In this document: piece by piece, positions 43,617-49,800 of the stretch | How the letters are laid out: every line of letters starts with the position of its first letter | How positions within the stretch are numbered: position 1 is the stretch's first letter | Assembly: GCF_900187645.1 (NCBI RefSeq) | Contig: NZ_FYEE01000014.1 | Location: 1-64,000, forward strand | Origin: Pseudomonas sp. Irchel 3E20 | Lineage (GTDB): Bacteria > Pseudomonadota > Gammaproteobacteria > Pseudomonadales > Pseudomonadaceae | DNA length: 64,000 nucleotides | Direction: 5' to 3' | Made by a program: the position numbers and the translations under genes | The notes under the pieces: model-generated | Told to the model about the DNA's origin: nothing | The model's input: only the letters and a program-made list of their open reading frames with translations | Databases searched by the model: none

Positions 43617-44917
43617 CCCGCAGCCCCTACCTGCGGCATCTGGCCATGAGCATGGGCACCCGCGTGGCGATGATCGTCCTGCGCTTGCTGCGTAACGTGC
43701 TCCTGGCGCGCATCCTGGGCCCCAGTGAGCGGGGCCTGTTCGCCCTGCTCAGTGCCCTGCCCGAACTTATCAGCGCGGTCACCAGCGGCGGGCTCAACTC
43801 GGCCATCGCCTACCAGGCCGCCCAGCAACGGGCCATGGGTTTGCTGCTCAGCCAGGTATTGGTGTTCGGCTGCCTGCTCGGTGGGCTGGCGACCTGGCTG
43901 GGGGTGTGGCTGCTGCGCGAGTTCGGCGCCAGCCTTGAGATCACCCGGCAACTGGGCCTGCTGGCCTGGTTGCTGCTGCTGGCGGTGCCGTTGGCGGTGC
44001 TCAAGAACGGCCTGCTCAACCTGCACAATGCCTCCGGCGGGGTGGAAGGCTACAACGGCTTGCGCCTGATCGAGTCCGCCGCGCCGCTGCTGCTGTTCCT
44101 GGCGTTGTTCTGGATGTGGCAAACCGCAGCCCTGGAAGCGGCGCTGATAACCTGGCTGGCGGGGCTGGGGCTGGTGGTAGCGGTGGGCTGCTGGTGGCTT
44201 TCGCACAACCACGAACTGGCCCTGAGGTGGGACCGCCAGGGGCAAAACGAGCTGCTGCACTACAGCGCCAAGAGCCACCCCGAAACCCTGTTCAGGCAGG
44301 TCATCTCGCGGGCCGATTACCTGTTCATCAGCACCCTGTTGGGCAGCACCGCCCTGGGTTTCTATGCCATGGCCAGCGCCGCCGCCGACCTGCTGACCAT
44401 CGTCACCGAGGCCGTCACCACGCCGCTGATGAAACGCCTGTTGCAACAGGGCGAAGGCATCGAGAGCCTGACCGCCATGGCCCTGCGCCTAACCAGCACC
44501 GTGATGATCTGCGCCTGTGCCGGCATGGCGCTGCTGGGCGAATGGCTGATCGTCACCTTGTTCGGCGCCGAATACCGCCCCGCCTACCCGGCGCTGTTGG
44601 CCCTGCTGCCGGGCAGCCTGGGGCTGTGTTTCGTCAGCACCCTGCGCCTAGACCTGTTGGGCAAGAACCGCCCCGGCAGCATCTCCCTGGCCACCGGCCT
44701 GGGGGCCCTGCTCAACCTGGTGCTCAACCTGGTTCTGATCCCCCGGTACGGCATCGTTGGCGCCGCCATAGCTTCGTCCGCCACCTACTTGGCGGTGGCC
44801 GCCTGCCTGCTGGCGCTGTACTGCCGGCTCAACCGGGTGCCGGTGTGGCAGACGTTGTTCATCCTGCCCGGCGATTTGGTGTCGGTGCGCAACCTGCTCA
44901 CCCGGAGCCCGGCATGA
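43613..44917 (+). CDS. Polysaccharide flippase (Wzx/MATE-like)
   Basis: A 434-aa protein with about twelve to fourteen hydrophobic helices. The N-terminal RNVLLARILGPSERGLFALL and C-terminal LLGKNRPGSISLATGLGALL blocks are those of Wzx/oligosaccharide flippases that move the undecaprenyl-linked unit to the periplasmic face. Starts at the ATG at 43613, overlapping the deacetylase stop (ATGA). Together with the Wzy-like and Wzz-like genes it defines a Wzx/Wzy-dependent system. Confidence 0.9.
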   Translation: MTRSPYLRHLAMSMGTRVAMIVLRLLRNVLLARILGPSERGLFALLSALPELISAVTSGGLNSAIAYQAAQQRAMGLLLSQVLVFGCLLGGLATWLGVWLLREFGASLEITRQLGLLAWLLLLAVPLAVLKNGLLNLHNASGGVEGYNGLRLIESAAPLLLFLALFWMWQTAALEAALITWLAGLGLVVAVGCWWLSHNHELALRWDRQGQNELLHYSAKSHPETLFRQVISRADYLFISTLLGSTALGFYAMASAAADLLTIVTEAVTTPLMKRLLQQGEGIESLTAMALRLTSTVMICACAGMALLGEWLIVTLFGAEYRPAYPALLALLPGSLGLCFVSTLRLDLLGKNRPGSISLATGLGALLNLVLNLVLIPRYGIVGAAIASSATYLAVAACLLALYCRLNRVPVWQTLFILPGDLVSVRNLLTRSPA

Positions 44918-46833
44918 AAGCCATGGCCCTGCTGCTCGGCTTGCTGCTGTGCCAGGGTGCGGCGGCGCAGGCCCTGAGCTGGGCGGCGATCCGCGATGGC
45001 AGCCTGTATCTGCAAACCGGGCAAGGCGACACCCTGGCCGTCAGTTGGACCCCAGCCTGGCAAGCCGATGCCAACCAGGAGCACCTGTACCTGCTGGACG
45101 GCCAGGGCCGTCTGCACGCCGAGCGCGTGATCGACGCCGACGAAACCCGCGGCCGCCAGCGCTGGCCCCTGGCCGCCGGCCGCTATCGCCTGGAGATCCC
45201 CGGCTACAGCTTCCGCCGCTACCGGGTAGAGCACGATGACCGAACCGCAGCCCTGTACGCACCGGTCAAGGTTCACTTCAACGCCGAACTGCCCGCCGAC
45301 ACCGAGCTGTACTTCAAGGTGGGCGCCGGCGAGCGGGCCTTTCTCGCGGGCAAGTTCCATGGCGGGGTGCGCGCCCTGCAAGCCGAACGCCTCGCCGATG
45401 GCCAGCGCCTGGCCCTGGCACTCAAACCCTACCCGCAGCACTGGCATTTCGACCAAGTGGCCCTGCCCGTAGCCACCACCGAGCAGGTCTGGCGCCTGCG
45501 CCTGCTGGGCAGCGGCAAGGCGGCGTTCTGGCTCGATGGCACGGCCAACCTGTTCGCCCAGCGCCCCGAACACCTGCAACCGCTGCGCGAGGACGACGGC
45601 CAAGTGCGCCTCACGCTGTACGCCGACGTACTGGGCAGCACGCCGCGCCTGGGCAGCGGGTTGCCCTATGAACGCCTGCCGCCCGCCACCCATGAAGCGG
45701 TCCAGGCCCTGGGCCTGCGCACCGCCGGCTATTACAGCTTTGTCGATGTGGTAGGCAACCGGCCGCAGTTCGAAGATAAATTCCGCCAGCTCTACCGCGA
45801 ACGGTTTGCCATCGACCACGACCTCACCCTGATGGCCGCCACCGGGCGCAAATCCGACCTGGTGGCCGACGACACTACCCAGGCTGCGCTCCAGGCCTGG
45901 CTGGCGAGCACCGTGGCCATGGCGAAGCCTGGGCTGCACTACATCAGCTTTGCCGACGAACCCAATGCCAGTTACCGCAACTACAGTTCCTTTCAACAGC
46001 TGTTCGACAGCCTGGCCTGGCAGGTGCGCCGCTACCCCGGCGCCCACGAAGCCGGCGTGCGCATCGCCATGCCCGCCAGCTCGCGCTTCGTCAACGGCCC
46101 GTTCTTGCCAAACGCCCGTGACTACCGGGGCATCGACTGGGCCCGGCGCCTGTTGCAGAACTCGGGGGAAAACGTCGACGCCCTGGCTTGGCACGAATGG
46201 ATGGTGCGCGACCTGTTGGCCACCCGCACCTACCGCGACGCGGTCCGCCAGGCCGCCCAACTGGTGGGCCTGGACAGCGATGGCCGCCCGCGCAAGGCGC
46301 TGCTGCTGGACCAGACCAACATCTCCAGCGGCGGCTCGGTCAGCCCCTATGAACAAGACACCCACTTCGCCTCACTGTGGTGGGCCTCGGTGGTCATCAA
46401 CGCCAGCCAGGACGGCTTGCTGGACATGCTCAACTGGTTTTTGCTGGCCGATGAAGACGACCACCTCAAGGGTTTGCTGCGCCCGCGCGCCGACGGCAGC
46501 TTCGAGCTCAAACCGGTGGGCCTGGCCCAGCAATTCATCAGCCAGCACTGGCTGGGGCAGGTACTGCGCCTGGATAACGACGCCTTTGAAGTCGATGTGC
46601 TGGCCATGGCCAGCGCCCAGCAGCGCAGCCTCCTGGGGGTGAACAAAGCCAACCGCCAGCAGCACGTCAGCCTGCAAGGTTCCCAGGTTCAGTGCCCGCC
46701 CGCCGACAGCCAACTGCTGTACATGGGCGACGACAGCGTCAGCCGCAAGGCGCCCTTCGACTGCCAGGATGGGGTGGTGCGCTTCACCCTGCCCGGCCAA
46801 ACCCTTTTTGCCCTGACATGGAACGTTATATGA
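44914..46833 (+). CDS. Secreted protein of the polysaccharide operon, possible TIM-barrel glycoside hydrolase
   Basis: A 639-aa protein with a signal peptide ending near GAAAQAL and an ATGA overlap with the flippase gene. Residues about 20-240 look like a beta-rich domain. Residues 260-560 have the rhythm of a (beta/alpha)8 barrel: GYYSFVDVVGN, LHYISFADEPN, GVRIAMPASS, VDALAWHEWMV, KALLLDQTNISSGG, LDMLNWFLLAD. The Glu of ADEPN sits where clan-A enzymes carry NEP (acid/base); the nucleophile is uncertain, as DQTN stands where a Glu is expected. By position it resembles PslG of the Psl system, a hydrolase that trims nascent polymer, but I do not recognise the family. Confidence 0.6.
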   Translation: MKAMALLLGLLLCQGAAAQALSWAAIRDGSLYLQTGQGDTLAVSWTPAWQADANQEHLYLLDGQGRLHAERVIDADETRGRQRWPLAAGRYRLEIPGYSFRRYRVEHDDRTAALYAPVKVHFNAELPADTELYFKVGAGERAFLAGKFHGGVRALQAERLADGQRLALALKPYPQHWHFDQVALPVATTEQVWRLRLLGSGKAAFWLDGTANLFAQRPEHLQPLREDDGQVRLTLYADVLGSTPRLGSGLPYERLPPATHEAVQALGLRTAGYYSFVDVVGNRPQFEDKFRQLYRERFAIDHDLTLMAATGRKSDLVADDTTQAALQAWLASTVAMAKPGLHYISFADEPNASYRNYSSFQQLFDSLAWQVRRYPGAHEAGVRIAMPASSRFVNGPFLPNARDYRGIDWARRLLQNSGENVDALAWHEWMVRDLLATRTYRDAVRQAAQLVGLDSDGRPRKALLLDQTNISSGGSVSPYEQDTHFASLWWASVVINASQDGLLDMLNWFLLADEDDHLKGLLRPRADGSFELKPVGLAQQFISQHWLGQVLRLDNDAFEVDVLAMASAQQRSLLGVNKANRQQHVSLQGSQVQCPPADSQLLYMGDDSVSRKAPFDCQDGVVRFTLPGQTLFALTWNVI

Positions 46834-46865
46834 CCGCTCACCCTGCACCCCACGCGGCAGCCTGA
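46830..46865 (+). CDS. Eleven-codon ORF bridging two operon genes
   Basis: An ATG at 46830 overlaps the preceding stop (ATGA) and reads MTAHPAPHAAA before a TGA at 46863-46865, five bases before the ATG of the next gene. The spacing would let a terminating ribosome pass from one gene to the next where the 37-base gap has no good ribosome site of its own. Whether the peptide matters is unknown; it may be only a coupling device or chance. Confidence 0.25.
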   Translation: MTAHPAPHAAA

Positions 46866-46870
46866 ACGCC

Positions 46871-48076
46871 ATGGCCGTGCGTTTCCAATGGCTGGGCTCG
46901 CTGCGCGACCCGCTTTTCCCCCAGGGCGCCTACGAACAATTGCGCCAGCGCTGCCCCGACGCCACGCCATTCAATACCCTGGCCTGGTTGCTGGCGGCCG
47001 AAGCGGCCCTGGGCCCGACCCAGCAGTTACAGGTGTTACTGGCCTGGCAGGCCGATACCCTGTGCCTGTGCCTGCCCCTGGTCAGTGGCCGCGAGCGTTT
47101 TGCCGGTTGGCCGTTTCGCGTGGTGCGCCACCTGGGCTTTCCCTTGGCCGACCGCCTCGGCTGGCTGGCGGAACTGGGCGTGGCAGACCTGCAACAAGCA
47201 CTGGGGGAAATCCGCCGCCGGCAACCCCACGCCCTGCTCCAACTCAGCGAGCTGACCGACCTGCCGGACCGCCACAGCACCCTGGCCCACTGGATGTACC
47301 GCAGCTCCACCGCCGAGCGGCGCCTCAGTTGCCGGGTGCCGGTGCACCTGATCGGCGACGCCGACCGCGAGGAAGTCAGCGGCGCCCCCCGCTATAAACT
47401 GCGCCGCGCGCGCAAGCGCATTGCCGCCTGCGGCGCCCAGGTGCGGCGCTGGGTACCCGACGCGGCCAGCATCGGCCCGCTGCTGCAAGCCCTCAGCGAT
47501 GTGGAGGCGCAGAGTTGGAAAGGCGACGAGGGCGTGGGCATCTTCAGCCCCGCCAACCGCCCGTGGATCATCCAGGCCTTCACCGCCCTGGCCGAGCAAG
47601 GCCTGGTGCGGGTGGTCAGCCTGGAGCTGGACGGGCGCTGTATCAGCTATCGCCTGGGCTTGCTCGAGCACGCTCGGCTATACGACTACAACCTGGCCTT
47701 CCTACCGCAATACGCCGACCTGGGCAGCGGGCGTGTGCTGCTGCAAGCCTGGATCGACTGGGGCCTGGACGACGGCTGGCGCTGGGTAGACGCCTCGCGG
47801 GTCAGCCTGGACAACTCCAGCCACCAACTCCACGAACGCATGAGCGACCAGGTCGAGCACTGGCGCTGGAGCTTCTATTCCTGGCGCCCCAGCGGCATTT
47901 GCCTGGGCCTGGGCCTGCGCCTGTGGCACCTGTTCAAGCCGTGGCTGCGCCGGCGCGCCAACTCCAACCTCGCACCACCGGCACCACCCATCCCCTGCCA
48001 GGAGGCACCGCCATGCCCAGCCACGTCATCATCAACGCCGACGACTTCGGCCTCGACGCCCACGAAAACGCCGTGA
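46871..48076 (+). CDS. GNAT/FemAB-like acyltransferase (BioF2/CelD type)
   Basis: A 401-aa protein without signal peptide. The C-terminal half contains a GNAT-like fold of the 'CelD/BcsL' type: KLRRARKRI, LSDVEAQSWKGDEGVG, LVRVVSLELDGRCISYRLGLL, LYDYNLAFLPQYADLGSG and VDASRVSLDN. Such proteins occur in exopolysaccharide clusters and are thought to acylate the sugar or the lipid-linked unit. The last 22 codons overlap the next gene by 64 bases and give a low-complexity Ser/Thr/Pro tail, which suggests the stop codon was pushed downstream by mutation. Confidence 0.75.
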   Translation: MAVRFQWLGSLRDPLFPQGAYEQLRQRCPDATPFNTLAWLLAAEAALGPTQQLQVLLAWQADTLCLCLPLVSGRERFAGWPFRVVRHLGFPLADRLGWLAELGVADLQQALGEIRRRQPHALLQLSELTDLPDRHSTLAHWMYRSSTAERRLSCRVPVHLIGDADREEVSGAPRYKLRRARKRIAACGAQVRRWVPDAASIGPLLQALSDVEAQSWKGDEGVGIFSPANRPWIIQAFTALAEQGLVRVVSLELDGRCISYRLGLLEHARLYDYNLAFLPQYADLGSGRVLLQAWIDWGLDDGWRWVDASRVSLDNSSHQLHERMSDQVEHWRWSFYSWRPSGICLGLGLRLWHLFKPWLRRRANSNLAPPAPPIPCQEAPPCPATSSSTPTTSASTPTKTP

Positions 48077-48843
48077 TCCTGCAAGCCTTCCAGGCCGGCC
48101 TGATTAGCAGCGCCACGGCCATGGCCAACATGCCCGCATTTGCCCAAGCCTGCGCCATGGCTCGCCTGCCGCTGCTGCGGGGGCGCGTCGGCCTGCACCT
48201 GAACCTCACCCATGGCCGCCCCCTGAGCCAGGCCATCGTTGCGCAACCGGCGTTCTGCAACGGCGCCGGCGAATTCGACTTGCGCCTGCCGCGCCACTGC
48301 CTGTGGCTCCAGGCCTCGGTGCGCGAGGCCATCCACCAGGAACTGCACGCCCAATGGCAACGCTGCCTGGACCTGGGGCTCAAACCCAGCCATCTGGACT
48401 CCCACCAACACGTGCACAACATCTGGCCCATCGGCGAGATCCTCGCCCGCTTCGCCGCCCAGCACGGCGTACCGGTGCGCCTGGCACGCAACCTGGGCAG
48501 CCGGATCCACCCCGTCAAGCGCCTGTACAAAACCCTGTTCAACCGGCGCCTGCGCCAACTGGCCGCAAGCACCGCCGACTATGTCTGCACCCCGGCAGAC
48601 CTGCGCGACCTGGCACCGCCCGAGCGGGGCCTGCTGGAAGTCATCGCCCACCCCAGCCTGCTCGACGGCGACTTCGGCGATACCTACCTGCGCCCCGAAG
48701 AGTCCTTGAGCCAGGTCCTGCAACAGCGCCTGGAAGGCATCGAGCGAGTGTCCTATGGCCACAGGGCCTCATCCGGCGGGGCCTGGAGCAATGCCGGGCG
48801 CCGGCACACCGATGCCTTTCAAAAACAGCAGCCGGGCAGTTAA
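48013..48843 (+). CDS. ChbG/YdjC-family carbohydrate deacetylase (HpnK-like)
   Basis: A 276-aa enzyme with AGGAGG seven bases before the ATG at 48013, inside the end of the preceding gene. The metal-site motifs are INADDFGLD at the N-terminus and HLDSHQHVHN in the middle, and HLNLTHGRPLS and VIAHPSLLD complete the family pattern. Members remove acetyl groups from N-acetylated sugars or glycolipids. It is the last gene of the operon and the second deacetylase in it, so the two probably act at different stages or positions. Confidence 0.88.
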   Translation: MPSHVIINADDFGLDAHENAVILQAFQAGLISSATAMANMPAFAQACAMARLPLLRGRVGLHLNLTHGRPLSQAIVAQPAFCNGAGEFDLRLPRHCLWLQASVREAIHQELHAQWQRCLDLGLKPSHLDSHQHVHNIWPIGEILARFAAQHGVPVRLARNLGSRIHPVKRLYKTLFNRRLRQLAASTADYVCTPADLRDLAPPERGLLEVIAHPSLLDGDFGDTYLRPEESLSQVLQQRLEGIERVSYGHRASSGGAWSNAGRRHTDAFQKQQPGS

Positions 48844-48880
48844 GCTGCGCCCCCCATCATTGGCAAAGGAACGCTGCCCC

Positions 48881-49273
48881 ATGAAGTTCGGATACACCAT
48901 CGTCTACGTCCCCGACGTCGCCGCCTCCCTGGCCTTTTTCGAACAGGCCTTTGGTTTTGCCCGCGGTTTTTTGCATGAATCCGGAACCTACGGCGAACTG
49001 GCCAGCGGTGAAACCACCCTGTCCTTTGCCGCCCACGAACTGGGGGAGATGAACTTCCCCGGCGGCCACATCCAGGCCCACGCCTCAGCGCAACCTTTAG
49101 GGATGGAAATCGGCCTCGTCACCGACGACGTCCACGGCGCCCACACCCGCGCCCTGGACCATGGCGCCACGGAGCTCAGCGCGCCACAGCGCAAACCCTG
49201 GGGGCAAGTGGTGTCCTACGTGCGCTGCCCGGACGGCACCTTGGTGGAGTTGTGCACGCCGATCCAGGCTTGA
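48881..49273 (+). CDS. VOC-family (glyoxalase-like) protein
   Basis: A 130-aa protein, AAAGGA ten bases before the ATG. YTIVYVPDVAASLAFFEQAFGF begins the first beta-alpha-beta-beta-beta module and YVRCPDGTLVELCTP ends the second; Glu and the paired beta strands suggest a metal-binding or ligand-binding dimer. Family members include glyoxalases and antibiotic-binding proteins. It stands 37 bases after the polysaccharide operon and may be read through from it, but no functional tie is evident. Confidence 0.85.
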   Translation: MKFGYTIVYVPDVAASLAFFEQAFGFARGFLHESGTYGELASGETTLSFAAHELGEMNFPGGHIQAHASAQPLGMEIGLVTDDVHGAHTRALDHGATELSAPQRKPWGQVVSYVRCPDGTLVELCTPIQA

Positions 49274-49319
49274 TTGCGCGGTGGTGGCGAACCAGTGGGC
49301 CGCGTTGCCGGGGGGCATT

Positions 49320-49408
49320 TGTGGGAGCGGGCCCGCCCGCGATGGCGGCATTGCACGCGCTAGAAGGGCATCGGCTGTACCGGCCTCATCGCGGGCAGAG
49401 CCCCACAA
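49320..49408. repeat. REP doublet
   Basis: GTGGGAGCGGGCCCGCCCGCGATGGCGG at 49321-49348 and an inverted partner with a damaged end (CTCATCGCGGGCAGAGCCCCACA) at 49385-49407. Sequence between the arms (GGGCATCGGCTGTACCGGCC) is shared with the repeats at 23861 and 52758. Confidence 0.8.
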
Positions 49409-49573
49409 AGGCCGATCATTTCTACTGGCCTCTGGGATAAGGCCCTGGCGCCCCAAAAAGAGTATTCCCGCTCCCGGATGCCCTGATCTGGTTCATCCCC
49501 TTTCTCGCCACCCCCCACCATCAGCCGCGTAAAACCCTTTGCCTAGAGCCCTGCAACCCCCATACATCCAACA

Positions 49574-49590
49574 CTGGCACGAACCCTGCT
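49574..49590 (+). promoter_or_regulatory. Sigma-54 promoter of nirBD
   Basis: CTGGCACGAACCCTGCT matches the -24/-12 consensus (TGGCAC, five bases, TTGCT) with one difference, C for T, outside the essential GG and GC. The expected start of transcription is about 49601, nine bases before the first leader hairpin. This points to NtrC control under nitrogen limitation; I could not find a convincing NtrC palindrome upstream by eye. Confidence 0.75.
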
Positions 49591-49609
49591 ACACCCCAGG
49601 CACACCCCG

Positions 49610-49718
49610 AGTGGTCATCGACGACCACTGGCCTGCCCAGGCACGGGCGCGGTGATCCAGGCAACGCGGCCCAGGTCCCTCACCGCTAGCACAACGAACG
49701 CCAGGCAAAGACGCCTGG
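49610..49718 (+). promoter_or_regulatory. Two-hairpin ANTAR RNA motif (NasT-type antiterminator target)
   Basis: Hairpin 1 at 49610-49629 has stem AGTGGTC/GACCACT and a six-base loop ATCGAC. Hairpin 2 at 49701-49718 has stem CCAGGC/GCCTGG and a six-base loop AAAGAC. Both loops have A at position 1 and G at position 4, the signature recognised by ANTAR-domain antiterminators such as NasT/NasR. The 3' arm of hairpin 2 is also the 5' arm of the terminator that follows, so forming one excludes the other. NasT itself is not encoded in this window. Confidence 0.85.
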
Positions 49719-49750
49719 AGCTGATTCCCCAGCTCCAGGCGTTTTTTTTT
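49711..49750 (+). terminator. Intrinsic terminator in the nirBD leader (attenuator)
   Basis: GCCTGGAGCTG/CAGCTCCAGGC at 49713-49723 and 49730-49740 form a perfect 11-bp stem, extendable to 13 bp, with loop ATTCCC, followed by nine T residues (49742-49750). It lies 51 bases before the nirB start, in the sense direction, so it must be overcome for nirBD to be expressed. Confidence 0.93.
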
Positions 49751-49800
49751 GCTTTTTATTTGGCCCCCGCCCGGGCCGCGACCCGTTTCGAGGAAAGGCT

